Shown here: positions 12,064-23,789 of the stretch, one piece after another
Layout: every line of letters begins with the position of its first letter
Numbering within the stretch: position 1 is the stretch's first letter
Assembly (NCBI GenBank): GCA_942486035.1
Contig: CALNXK010000127.1
Span: 1,344,001-1,408,000 of the forward strand
DNA from: Porites lobata
Taxonomy: Eukaryota > Cnidaria > Anthozoa > Scleractinia > Poritidae
Direction of reading: 5' to 3'
Length of the DNA stretch: 64,000 nucleotides
Made by a program: the position numbers and the translations under genes
The notes under the pieces: model-generated
Database searches by the model: none
What the model was told of the DNA's origin: nothing
Seen by the model: the letters and a program-made list of their open reading frames with translations, nothing else

Positions 12064-15000
12064 CTGCAAAAAAGAAAAGAACATAACAATTTAAAGTTTA
12101 CTATTATTTGTCTGGACTCAAAGCCAAGCAAAAAAGTAAGGAAAATGTTTTTTAATTATTCTGATAATTTACACTGATTGCGAACATCAACTTTTCCTTC
12201 CACTAGAAAGCTACGACTCCATTCATGCTTCTCAGACTCATTAATAATTCATAAAGAGAAAACAAACAAAATCCCAACCGTGACGGTGGTTTGGATATCG
12301 GATATTAATTACCATAAAATTTTGCAAACTTTATCTTTGAATTTCTCCAAGAATTAAGTTATTGTTAATTTGAGAAGCTATATACGCAATGTTTCATCCG
12401 ATATCCAGCTACTCGAAGTCGGTCTTAAAAATCTCGGCTGCACCTTGTTTTTAAACCCACTTCTAGGTGTCTGATGGATATCGGATGAAACTCTGCGTGT
12501 CGTTTTTGATATATTACATGCAAAGTTCTTTGTGGCATCGTGCATTTATCAATTCAGAGCTGATAAGATGAGCATCACCCTGCTAGCAGAGTATTTCTCT
12601 CATTTGCTTGATTTGGCGTACTTGAGAGAGACTCTGAATGAATCGATCGAGTAAGATCTTTGTTGAGCATGCGCTGGAGGGATACAGTTTCGAACTAAGG
12701 CCTAAGAGCGATTGGTACAGCGCGCTCAGTTACTAGGACGTTTTTTTTTTTCTATTACAGGAATTCGCTTTCTTATTTTTTATTAACATTAGTGTTAGCT
12801 AATGCAGTCACTGTGTTATGTAAGCATTTCAGAACTAGGGGCAAAAAAGAACGAAGGGTCAGGATTCGAAGAACAGGGGACTAGCACTAAGCACAACCCC
12901 AACAAGAATTCTCAGGAGTAGCCTCAGGAATTCCCCCAGGGCAACTTACCAACTCTATCCAGAACTGTTTTGAAAAGATCTTTGTATTCTAGTTCTTCAA
13001 GAAGTGAATATCGACTGGCACGGTTTACTTCATCTGCGTCCACAAGCAACAAACATATCCTGGGTAAGTTTTCCCGTTCTAGGTAATCCTTGACTTGGGT
13101 TGGTGATGTTCCTTTAAGTCGAGTCGTGACAAATGTTACTGTGTTACCAATGATCTCTAAAACATGGTCCACAGCGTGCAACGACGTAGCTGATACATTG
13201 CAGCTAAGTAATGCTAAGGCTACAAGACAAAAATACTGCCAATCAACTAAGCTACATTGACTTGACTTGTCTTAAACAATGGATAAAAGGTGAAGCCTTT
13301 AGCAAGCACGCACAAATTTTCACTATTTTACAAGATCCTCAGTGGTTCACTAAATTACGGATTAATTCGAGTTACATTCCAATCAACAAATTCAGTTTTG
13401 AAGGAAATGAAATTAAACAAATCATTCATGCATATGGTTATCCGCTTTCCTTTTCTCACAAGAAGGCTTAACCCACATCCATAAATGCCCCTATTTGACT
13501 ATAAGGACGCAAGGTCTTAACTTTAAATATAAAATCCTATCTACATTAGCGTATGTAAGGCTAGATTTGTTTTCGGTCCAGCGTTGCGTGACGACACTTA
13601 AAACGGCTGTGTAGCAGACTAAGATTTGTATGGCAACATTTTCTTCTGGTCTGAGTTGTTCTAAAGATGGATAGCACTATCAGCGGATAACACCAAATGG
13701 TTTTTGGTTTTTCTAATACTTAGCCGCTGGATAGTGATTTATCCAGTGGATAACGCTATCCACCATATGAACAACCGGGACCTCGCCTTTATCAGGGCTT
13801 ATATATAAAACAATAAAATTTTTCGACCACTGGGAAAACGTCTTGCTCATGGGGACAGACAGTGACCACTGTAGACGTTCAATAACTACTTAAATTAGAT
13901 GACACTCTTTAGTGCGTAGAAAAGGCAGATTTAACAAAGACAACGCTAAGACAGTCATCCTGGCTTGCACAGATCTAAAAGACGAATTGACCAATGGTTG
14001 AGCTTAAAGTTGACAACCGGGAGATGCGTTCAATCTTCGCTAAATCTGAGAGAAAGAGACATCTACCTGTTGTTATAGGCGTCTCATTCGAGGCATCGTG
14101 CTGTGTTGTCTCTGATGAATCTTGCATCGTTCTCAGATTTCCCTGGGGCCTTTCCGGGAATAAATTCGTTGAAGAACCTTCGAGCGATGCAATAATTGAC
14201 GAGGCTGAGGGAGGTGATTCCAATTTGGTTGCTGAATTAAACAAACACACACAAAGATCGAAGAATTTCATATTTTGTAGCCATAAAATGTACGATCAGA
14301 ATTACCATCAATAATACACAAAACAACTGGGCGAGATAATAAACAATTATTGGATTTGTCAGTGTCTCGCAGTTCGAATGTGGCAAATAATTGATTTGCG
14401 AGACACTGACAAATCACGATATTTTGCGACAACCGAGTACTATAATCGTTTTATTATTCGGTCACCGAGTTTGTCTTGGCCAATGAAAACACTTATGTCC
14501 AGGATCGATCTTGTTAGGAAATATTTGCTATGAAATGGCAGAAAAAATAGCATGGAGTGATAATGCATGGTTCAAATTGATTTGTAACCATGCCCCCTCC
14601 CACCTCGGGCAGACTCCCACCGGGGATTTGCAATGTTTTCTTTGTTGGAGGTCTATTTCCCACCCCCGAGCACGCAGAAAGAGACAATTTCCCACCTCCG
14701 AGCTCCAGATCGACCTCATGTACGTTTCTTGGGTACATCTTTTTGATCCGCACAAAAGCAAAACGAGACGTTTTCACAACTTTTATAAACGCTTTCTTGA
14801 GTTTTTTGAGAGAAGGATAATAGATGTCATAATGAAGTTAAATGAACAATAAATTTGAAAACGAAAACGAAGAAGAAAAAACTCTTTAAAAAGGGCCTCC
14901 TTGATAGAACACTTCATAAGAACACTGGATCGAATTTCTATTTCTCTATATATACCAAAGCTTTGTAATCGTTTTCATACTGATAAGTTTTCTTGTCATT

Positions 15001-18000
15001 ATTTAAAGCTAGGCTGAAGAAATATGTCTGTCCTTCTTTTGGAGTACGCATCACAGGAACATTCGTTTTAAATTTTAAAACATACCTTTAAATACAGACT
15101 TTAATTGTGATAAGTTATTCTCAAACTCATTAATAATTCATTAAGAAAATACAAAGGAAATTAATGTTTAATGAGTGTTTGGAAATCGGATGAAACACTG
15201 CTTAGTATTTGCATCCTTAATTTCTCCTTAAAAAATGATTTTGTTTGAGAAGAAATATCAAACATTCGACACAGTGTTTCATCACCAGATGAAACACCTC
15301 GAAGTTCGTCAAAAATACTCCGCTGCGCGTCGTATTTTCAACTCTCTTCTCGGTGTTTCATCTGGTGATGAAACACTGCATCTCATGTTTGATATATTAC
15401 TTCCTGTTCAACCACTCTCCGACAACTTCCTGCCTTTTTCCTTGAAATACGTAGTCTTGCGCTCCGCAGCCATCGTGTAAAACGCGCGAGAAATGACACG
15501 TACTTTTCGCAAAATCAAAGATAAGATATTTTTAATTTGCCCCATCCCCTACCCCCGGGCCCGAAGGGCTGGACTTGTCCCGAGGGTTGCCCGGGGGGGG
15601 GGGGGTAACAGGTCATACTGAACCATGCATAATGCGTCATATTTACATTTCACCGCCACAACTGCGTTTTGACATTTTCAGTCAAAATTGTGAAAAATGT
15701 CCCAATCAGTTTTGTCACCAAAAACACAAATTCAACTTAAAGCCTGCTCTTACGCAAAATTTCTTAACAGGCGCTTGTGTTGATGTTTTTTTTTTCTTGG
15801 TTTGTTTATTGTTTTCGACTGATAGGTCTCTCTTACATTTAATACCTTTGAACTGTTTCTCATTTGGAACTTGAGGTACTTTCCTCTTCGACAAAGACAA
15901 TGGCGCCTCTTGTGCTAAAACAAACAAATAAATAATACATATATAATTAACTACCCTTAGGGACCGGTCATTATTTATCGCCTTTGGGGGGGTCACTTGA
16001 TTTTTAGGAGAACAAAAGGGAAGATTGTACTGTCGCAATTTGTAATAATCATCGCACTTTGTAATACCTGTCGCAATTTGTAATAAACCGTGTCGCACAA
16101 AAAAGCTGTCGCAATTTGTAATAACTGTCCATCGCACTTTGTAATAAACTAAGCTGTTGCAATTTGTAATGATTCCATCGCACTTTGTAACAATTTTTTG
16201 AGAGTAATTAAACTTACTTCGTCAACAATAATATAATGCCAAAATACGCATGGTACTTCATAAACAAAGATGATGACGTCTGCTAGCACGTACGTAACAT
16301 CTCCGCTCATTCAAACTATTTAACTTTATTCACAGTCCTAAACATTTTTTAAAAATTAATGTTGTTTAGTTATCTGACTTACGAAATGCTGCATTCTTAA
16401 ACCTTGCTATTGTACTAGGTGGTTTGCATTCAATGGTTACCCGGCGGGTGTTCTTCCTTATATGGCCAATACGGGTATGTGCCTCTGGACAGAGCATTAG
16501 TTGTCAGAGTACAGGATCTAGAGACACTAGATACAAACGAGCCATTATTAAAAGGCATTTAATTTCCGCAAATCGTAACATCCATCCTACATCATTCGTA
16601 TCAGGACACCAGAAAAGTTCAAGCTTTCCTTGTTAGATCTTATAACAGGTCGACACAACACGTGGTGCACCGTCCTTGTCTAACGCTCAATCTTAAAGAA
16701 GTAATAGTGGCTTCCATATTTTGGCCAAGTTAATCAAACGAGGCCTGGAAAGATTCAAACTGTTCACTGCAAATAAACCAAAAAACGTCACCAGTGACAA
16801 ACCGTCGAACCACAACAGAAACATAAACACAAAATCCCAATTAGTCGCAGGCCAATACCTTCAACGTATGTATTTTTTTTACAAAACTCACTTGGGGTCT
16901 TACGCTGAGCCGGCTGGCCATTTGGTCCATTATTCTCACTTGATTTGATCCCATATCAAGGAACAAAAGGAGTACTCATTCCATCTTAACACAATTTTTT
17001 CTATATGGAAACCTCTAAAGCAAATACCGTGGGGATAGTAAAAAATTCTCCTTCCCTGCGTATATACAATACGTAAGACCTTGCAATTCTTCCGAGCGTG
17101 TTCAGGATTACTTTTTTTCCACAAAATGGAAAGGATGGAATAAACCATCCATTACTACTTGAGTTACCCTATCTAAGGATACAACCAAAGACGCAAGGAC
17201 AACAAGGCAAAAAATGATGCCCCATTAAAGGCTCGATATCCTCCCATACCCTATGAGGCGGTACTTACCTATCTAGCCCATCCATATATGGGATTATCCC
17301 CCCACCCAAGAAGACTTCACGTGTCACGTGGCAAGCAAACATGGATTTGGACGACGAATGCCAGGTTATTCATGAATTATCTGTCGTTAAATGTTGATTT
17401 TGTTATTTAAATATTGTTGAATTTAAACATGATTCATATCTTTTTGGTGATGTCACAGGAAGTTTCATGTCTTTTATAAACGCGATTCTAGTTGGTCACG
17501 TGATTAATAAGGGCAGAAAAATTTATAGCGGAAGACATCCATGTTTGACCAAAGAAAATGTTACGGAGATGTTACGTGCAGACGTCATCATCTTTCTTTA
17601 TGAAGTACCATGCATATTTTTGCATTACATTAATGTTGACGAAGTAAGCTGAATCACTCTCAAGAAAGTATTACAAAATGCGATGGAATTATTACAAATT
17701 GCAACAGCTTAGTTTATTACAAAGTGCAACGGACAGTTCTTACAAATTGCGACAGCTTTTTTGTTACTAAAGGGCGATACGGTTTATTACAAATTGTGAC
17801 AGGTATTACAAAATGCGATGATTATTGCAAATTGCGACAGTACAAGGATCAATTCGTAACTGAGAACCCAAAAGGGGGGATTACTGAAAACTTTGGAAGG
17901 ATTCAGAGGGGGGACCACTCAAATTTGCTTGGAAAATGAAGACATGGCGGGAGGGGGGGGATCGCGAAAGTCATGAAATGTTATTAGGGGAATCACTTCA

Positions 18001-20662
18001 GTGAAGTAACATTTAAAATGGGGTTCGGAAAAATTTCACCTAGTTTAGCCCCAAATCCTGAATAGTTAAAGATGCACATTTATGCAAAAAAAGAAAACAA
18101 TTATTTTAGAGAAAATGAAATGGTAGAAAATGTGGCTAACAGGCCACTGGAAACTACAAGGCATTTGAAAAGGAGGTCTCCCAGAGACAGAATCATATTT
18201 ATATCTGAAAAGAAGGAAAATAAGATAGAGATACATAAGACCAAAATAAAGACACAAAGTAATAGTGTTTATTATCATATTGATTTATGAAAAAAGGGGG
18301 TTTTCTTTCCTGAAAGATGAAGTTGCCAATACTGTTAAAGCTAATTGTACACAGATACCTTCTGTACTTATCAGATTTGAAAGACTTTTCCATTGCTTTA
18401 TGGTTGACATCAAATAATTTTAAAATAATACAAAGTTATTGGACAAAACTAATGAAAAGGGAGAAGATTTATAAATTGTACAAAGACAAAAGGGGACCAA
18501 TTACTACCCCAACTGTTTTTTACAGAACATCTGCAAGGTAAAACATCTGTTTACGTGCTGAGGCTGTCAAGGAACCAAAAGGGTGTTATACACGACCACC
18601 AAAGTCTAGTTTGGGCAGATAATACCCTCTAATAATGATAATCATCGTCATCATCATCATTATCATCATAGGCAATGATAATCAAGACTGAATTTATTCC
18701 ATACCTGTTAAACTGCTTTGGTTTGTACTTGAAGAGGATGGTGATTGATCCGTTAGTCTCACATCTTGTTGATAAGCTGAAGTTCCAGAAGGAGTCAAGG
18801 AAGCAAAATTGTCAATCTGACAATGAATTGAGGGCCCCTCTGTTTGATTAAAAATAATATAATTCAACCACGCTATAACACTTTTAACATAAGTAAAATC
18901 GTCAGACCCACTGATTCTGTATGTGATAAGCAATATTCTCCTAGTCTCATTAGCCCCACCAGAATTAATGCATTCAAACGTTGACAAATGCTAGCTTTCA
19001 ACTAATTTTCACATGGGCCATTACTGTGGCGATTAATGATAACTGAGACTTCATATCACTTCATGACTTGTGTAAGATTTTTACCACTTTGCCATCAACA
19101 CAATAGTTACATAACTGGCAGCAAGTTGTCAATGTTGTACCAAAAAGCTTTTTTGTTTTCTGTTACTTTACTTGGGTGTGTGGGCATACATGTGGGTATG
19201 TGTGCTTGAAGGACGAGCATGCAGTCAAAGTATTTTTTTAAAATCAAGTTGGCATTTTCTGAAAGACTTTTGAACTAACTTTCTCCTGGCCGAAAATCCA
19301 AATATTGCGAATACAAATCCACTTGGCTACTCACATGCTTGATGACTCTAAACACTCCTAGTCATACCTACTCCCATGAACACTACCTACAAACCCAAAC
19401 TAGGAATTCCTTTAATTACTGGTAAGTAAGAGTTACACTAAATTTAATAAATATACATTGCTTACAGCAGTCTGCCAACATTGCATATAAAAAAATACTG
19501 AATACCAAGACTCACTGTGAGGCAAGGACTGCAAGATCTCCACAAATTTCCTACACTGCTTTTCCCAGCTGTACTTCTCTGCATAGCGTGTTCTTAGTTG
19601 CTGACACTCCTGTATTGCCTTTTCACTCCCCCTCTCCCGAATGCGTCTGATGGCCTCAGCCCAGCGATTTGGATCCTCAGAATCTACTACGAAGGATGTG
19701 CCAATTTCACGTAGTGCCTCTCCAAATCCACTATTTTGACTTACAAGAAATGGCAAACCAGCAGAAAGTGCTTCTAGTGCTGTTAAACCGAAACCCTCGG
19801 TTCTGGAAGGTATTAAGACAAGGTTTGAGGCACGCATGATTGCCTCGAGAAAATCTCGATCCTCCTGATACCCTATGACAATCAGTTGGCTTCGATCCAA
19901 GCCTTGCTCAAGCAATTTATCTATTAATTGGTTCTCGCTCTCACTGGATGCACCAACAAATGTCAGATGATAACTCTTGTCGGCCAGCTTGGCAATTGCT
20001 TGAGCAGCAATGTCATACCCTTTAATTGCAAAATCCTCTTCGTCCCCTCGACCAAAAACTAAAATACGAAACTTTGCACCAGTCTGACAAGAAACTCTTA
20101 TGGACGATAAGTTGTGAAAGATTCCAGGGGTTAAGTTGTAAACTCTTTTCCCCCGCTGATTCAAGTAGGCTGAATAAAATTCCTTTAGTTTGGGTCCAAT
20201 AGCTATGACAAGGTCAGCCTTTTCGCACAGGCTTAACTCGTTCCTTTGCTTTTCATCTCCCTTAGGAATGGCACCTGGGTAACTTTTAAACATTGCAAGT
20301 TCATGAGGGGCAGTATGTACAACTTGCACCCATTTACAATTGTGTAAGCGTCTTATTATCTGCGCCTGCTTTCCAAGAACTACACCATGTCCAACTACAA
20401 AATCAATCAGTAGACTCTCGGGTGGGGACACCAACCGCTCAACTCCTTCATAACCAGTTAACATTTCCGCCTTTATTACATTTATACCATACAGGTGAGC
20501 TGCTTCTTTGTCGTTCTCAGAATATTCTGGAACAAGGAAACTGACTGACACATTAGGTTGCTTGGCTAACTGTATGGCTAACTCCCTGTTTATGGTTGAC
20601 AGACCTCCTTTGGAAGATTTCCATTCACTTGCCAAGAGGGTAATATGTAATATGGAAGACAT
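10991..20662 (-). CDS. Gene A: GT4 glycosyltransferase fused to the modular family C-terminus (about 941 aa)
   Basis: Minus-strand model: 20662-19516, 18839-18705, 15914-15846, 14204-14067, 13213-12950 and 12063-10991. Every junction is GT-AG and phase 1, and the total is 2826 nt including the stop. The N-terminus is a whole GT4 glycosyltransferase. Three short Ser/Thr-rich linker exons follow, then the second alpha/beta domain (e4-e5a), then the C-terminal repeat region. Genes B and C carry the e1-e2 domain instead of the glycosyltransferase. The alternative is two neighbouring genes, a glycosyltransferase gene and an incomplete paralogue. I favour one gene because the glycosyltransferase exon ends at a strong donor (ACA-GTGAGT) without a proper C-terminal stop, and because the exons 13213 and 12063 otherwise have no 5' end. 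A TTTTTTTAG acceptor near 20697 suggests a 5' noncoding exon. Confidence 0.55.
12229..12524. repeat. Short interspersed element family, copy 1
   Basis: Shares start TCTCA(A/G)ACTCATTAATAATTCA, an internal ATCGGATGAAAC and the end TGATATATTAC with copies at 15119-15402 and 34758-35041. Non-coding. It lies in the last intron of gene A. Confidence 0.55.
12950..13213 (-). CDS. Gene A exon 5: e4, first half of the second alpha/beta domain
   Basis: Acceptor CCTTAG at 13214, donor GTTG-GTAAGTTG at 12949. The product LLSCNVSATSLHAVDHVLEI...ICLLLVDADEVN...EYKDLFKTVLDRVG aligns with gene B exon 32321-32593 through CNVS, the YLER helix, the (C/V)LLVD strand and the LFKT..(D/E)RVG helix. The intron falls after that final Val-Gly, the equivalent of the ATG end of exon e1. 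Confidence 0.75.
13668..13763. mobile_element. Approximately 96-bp MITE
   Basis: Inverted ends TGGATAGC(A)CTATC and GATAACGCTATCCA, with internal AGCGGATAAC and GCTGGATAGTG. The layout is of a small non-autonomous element. It lies between exons 4 and 5 of gene A. Confidence 0.65.
14067..14204 (-). CDS. Gene A exon 4: Ser/Thr-rich linker
   Basis: Acceptor CCTCCCTCAG at 14205, donor ACAACAG-GTAGAT at 14066, 138 nt, phase 1 at both ends. The product is a 46-residue segment rich in Ser, Thr, Asn and Glu ending PITTG, directly comparable to the LETNGG end of the linker exon in gene B (33448-33774) that precedes the same domain. There is no conserved domain, so support is from splice sites and phase only. 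Confidence 0.45.
14352..14414. repeat. 19-bp perfect inverted repeat (hairpin)
   Basis: GATTTGTCAGTGTCTCGCA at 14352-14370 is exactly complementary to 14396-14414, with a 25-bp loop. It is intronic on the gene A model. It could be a small foldback footprint or an RNA stem. Confidence 0.85.
15119..15402. repeat. Short interspersed element family, copy 2
   Basis: Same ends as copies 1 and 3. It contains GTGTTTCATCACCAGATGAAACAC and a second inverted GTGTTTCATCTGGTGATGAAACAC, so the middle can fold back. Non-coding. Confidence 0.6.
15846..15914 (-). CDS. Gene A exon 3: possible 23-residue micro-exon
   Basis: A long pyrimidine tract with TTTTAG acceptor (15915) and an AAAG-GTATTA donor (15845) bound 69 nt with phase 1 at both ends; the product is basic and Pro-rich. 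Nothing but the splice signals and matching phase supports it, and skipping it would leave the frame intact. Confidence 0.35.
16031..17839. mobile_element. 1.8-kb foldback transposon with iterated subterminal repeats
   Basis: Both ends read TGTCGCAATTTG inward and are flanked by GTAC. The arms (about 280 bp: 16031-16310 against 17560-17839) pair with few mismatches. Each arm is built of alternating units TGTCGCAATTTGTAATAA and CATCGCACTTTGTAATA, followed by a unique part containing GATGATGACGTCTGC. The core between the arms (16311-17559) has no recognisable transposase. It lies in an intron of gene A and may be nested in an older repeat that shows at 15957-16025 and 17850-17990. Confidence 0.8.
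18705..18839 (-). CDS. Gene A exon 2: Ser-rich linker
   Basis: Acceptor AATCAAACAG at 18840, donor TTAACAG-GTATGG at 18704, 135 nt, phase 1 at both ends. The product begins GPSIHCQIDNFASLTPSG and ends in a Ser/Asn/Gln-rich stretch. It joins the glycosyltransferase exon in frame. No domain is recognised. Confidence 0.45.
19516..20662 (-). CDS. GT4-family glycosyltransferase domain (gene A exon 1)
   Basis: A complete GT-B fold retaining glycosyltransferase of the GT4 (group 1) family. Seen: donor-loop GG at residues 19-20 (KGGLSTINREL), the FVVGHGVVLG and WVQVVHTAP strands, KADLVIAIGP, the second Rossmann half from FRILVFGRG (residue 198), and the EX7E signature EGFGLTALE at residues 289-297 followed by SAGLPFLVS. 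These enzymes transfer a sugar from a nucleotide-sugar donor; donor and acceptor cannot be read here. There is no signal peptide or membrane segment, so it is likely cytosolic. After SWEKQC the coding exon stops at the donor ACA-GTGAGT (19516/19515); continuing the frame to 19433 gives an unrelated tail, so I end the exon at 19516. The start is the ATG at 20662. GT group 1 domains are, to my knowledge, also found as modules in large coral innate-immune gene families. Confidence 0.85.
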
Positions 20663-20699
20663 GGTATTGTCTGGAACAAGTTCGCTTTAGAACCATCTA

Positions 20700-22980
20700 A
20701 AAAAATTCAAAAGAAAAAAGAAATGGGAAGGCTTTTAAAATGAACAAGAAAATATTATGTTCATAAGTCCTTTTAATTTAGATCACTTCTCTCTTAAGAT
20801 CTTCCCTTACATCCTGTCATCTTTCATCTGTAAGATTGTTGTCAGGACAAAGCGGGAAAAATATATGTACAATTTTAAGTAGCCTGTTTAGCAGGCACTC
20901 GCAAGTAATATGGGTGCAAGAAAGAAAGGGGAGTGCAAGGGGAACAAATGCTTGCAAGTAATAAAGGTGCAGGAAAGAACGAGGACATTTAGGGTGACAC
21001 ATGAGGATAGAGGGAGCTCCCTCCTTTACATGTTTCCATTGTCCACCCTGTTCTCTACTTATCAAACCCATAACTTCCAAGCACCTACTGTGCAGGTGCA
21101 AGTTTTTCATAAGAGACAAAATCCATAACATCTGGGCTACTAAGTTCAACCTGACAAAATTAAATACTTCAAGATACTCAAAGGAAATGCAACTTTTCAT
21201 TCAAACTATCAATCAATTAACCTTAATTTGCTCCTGCAATATTGTTTACAAAGTTATTTGAGAACGCAAAGCTACATGTATTTGTATCACTTACTAAGGC
21301 TGTGTTCAAAGAAAAATACACCCTTCCACGATTTTTCAATTTTTGGTAAAGAGCTCTGCATTTGAATATATCCATTGACACTGCTAGAAAGAGGTGATAC
21401 AGCTTTACGTCCAAAGGGAGCAAAGAAGTGATATTGGTCCACAAAGTCGTGAAATAGTGCAGTGCAGATTCTAAAAATAGTTTATGTCAGATGAGAGCCC
21501 ACGCATGACTCAGACAAACCTTGGCGTTTCACTCAAAGCAATGTTTTTCACGCATTTTTATTAGGAAATGATCAACAGCAAACGTTGTAGCTGGGAAGAA
21601 TGTAAGAGGGACTCACGATCCCTGAAAAAAAATTGGTCTGAATAGCAAAGTATGCTGTGTTTCATGGAGTGACCTGGCAGCCGGAAATGTTTTGAAAAAG
21701 TAGAAACCCTCCGGGGGGCGGAATTTTCCCGGCTACTAAGAGAGTATTTGCTACTTTTATTGGAAAGTAGAAGAAAAATAGAACCAAAAGAAATCCCTAG
21801 CCATTTGATTCCCCTCCCACTTGTTGTATTTACACTGGCAACTTGAAATCTTAGTGACAACCTTGATGAGGGCAAAAATTAAACCCCAAAAAAAGACCAA
21901 AAAAAAAACCCACACTGAATTTCCAAGCTGTAAAATTTCCAGAAAGCATTAAAATAAGCACTGATATAACTATCACAAATCTTCAGACTGTTTTGAATAC
22001 TCAAAAAAATCCCTATCTAAATCAAGCTGCCCAAAAAATACTTGCTAAAATTTTCCTACCCCAAAACGAATTCCCGAAATCAAATATTTCAAACCCAAAA
22101 AACTCCTTCAATCATCCCTGTCACTTGAAATCAGGAGTTCCCCCCTGGGTTAGATACAGTTAAGTAGAGGGAAGTCTGAGATTTAATCCATTTTCACAAA
22201 TTCTCCGACTTAATTCTTCTAAAAAATGTTTCTTTAGAAATCTCAAGCGTGTTCAAGCATTGCCTTGGGTTTGATCAAGAAGTAGACTCAATCGTCAACC
22301 TTGGGCATAATTATAATGAAATGTCAAATGTCTTTTAACACTTCACCGGCAAGACGCACTGAGTGAGCTTTCAAAGGATATACATGAAAAGGAAAATTAT
22401 CATTGAAACCTCCCCAGAGCATTTGATGTTTGTTCGCAAATGTCAAGCAATTCTAAATTTAGGGTTTGCTCTTGTGGTGAGCAAATTCTCCAAGCGTGAG
22501 GATATTCGAATCTCGAATCCTGGTGACGGTTTTCAGAATGCTAGCTCGGCAGTATGGTCTCTCTGTTTTTCATGAAAATCTGAACTTGTCAATTATCTGG
22601 CATGAGTACATGTACAACTGTACGACTCTTTCTACTTCAGCACACAGAAATCGAAATTTCTAAACAAGTATCAAATTTTCTTAAGAGAATTAGATGAGAA
22701 TTCTTAAAAAATTGGATGTGCGAATATCAGATTGTCGGGTATCTTGTTCATTTCCTGGTTCTTTGAAAACATTTACCAACTGCAATGAGGTATTGACTCA
22801 CAGCGTTTAAAAGTCCTCTCATTTTCCACTCTACTTCAATTCTTTGAGTACTTTAGCCGTATTTTGATTTTTTCTACATTATATTCTCCTGAATCTTTTT
22901 AGAATTTCGAAACTGGATTAGTAGTTCTGTTTGGTGATGCCGAATGGCAAGGTAAATTTTTAATTTTTGAATTTGTATAT
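20700..22980. other. Intergenic, no gene seen
   Basis: Upstream of gene A. AT-rich with dispersed-repeat fragments (for example TAGCCTG..AGCAGGC at about 20880, also seen near 4480). Open frames here are short and lack domains. Confidence 0.6.
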
Positions 22981-22984
22981 TGAA

Positions 22985-23789
22985 GCATCAGCCAATTCCA
23001 GCTGTGCCCAGAACCCCCCCCCCCCCACACACACACACACACACACAAGGCATTAGCATTTTTTTTGCCTTGGATGGCAAATTCCTGGGGGTGGGGACTT
23101 TTGAGCTGTTAAATTCCCCAGGGTGGGGACGAAAAAAGAGGGCAAATGCCCCATCCTCCAACAGCACTGCAACATTTTTCATTGACTGCACTGTCTAATA
23201 GTGTCATTTTAAGCATTTTAATGTGCGATTTTTTGTTTCAATTCACATCTTCCTTTGTAATAGCGCTAGGATTCCAATCAAGACTTCACGCCGCGATGAC
23301 ACCAGTTTATAGTCTTGTTATAAAATTATTGACACTAAAATTAATAGTGCACTGTAAAGTTATATGTTATGTCATAAAATATGCAAGGATATTCTTCAAA
23401 TGATATCAACAGAAATTTGATTCAATTTAACTAAAGAACGTTGAATCACGTCGATAGCTCCCGCTTTCGCTTCGTAATTCTGGCTTAATAAGCAACAAGA
23501 AATGCATGCATAAAATCGAGAACAGGCCTTTATGACCCTCTTCAATTTTTTCCTGTCCTTGATAGATGAGCTGATATGCTTGTTTTTTCCAGCAAAATCC
23601 TCTGTGTAGTTATATTCTGATAGGAAACCGCGTGCATGTCAAAAGTTTGGGAATAGCCCCGGGGTTGGCAAATGCCCAGCCCCTGGGCAGTGCAAAATTT
23701 GCAAATGCCCCACCCCCAGGACTAACAAGGCGAGCAAATGCCCCGCAGTAGCCCGGGAGGGCCTGGGCACAGCTGGAATTGACTGATGC
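22985..23789. mobile_element. Foldback element with about 27-bp terminal inverted repeats
   Basis: Left GCATCAGCCAATTCCAGCTG, right its complement at 23770-23789 (one mismatch within this stretch). Inner GGCAAATGCCC and GGGGTGGGG motifs recur in both halves. A C13 run and an (AC)n tract (23014-23047) lie inside the left arm. Non-coding. Confidence 0.7.
23014..23047. repeat. C-run plus (AC)n microsatellite
   Basis: Thirteen C followed by about ten AC dinucleotides, inside the foldback element. Confidence 0.9.

Noticed and set aside
13994..14314. Plus-strand 106-codon ORF opposite gene A exon 4
   Set aside because: No homology or splice context; it is the complement of a segment with well-placed minus-strand splice sites.
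15957..17990. Larger outer element around the 16031-17839 foldback
   Set aside because: GGACCGGTCATTATTTATCG at the left and GGGGACCACTCAAATTTG at the right look like parts of another repeat, but they are not clear inverted partners, so no boundary is claimed.
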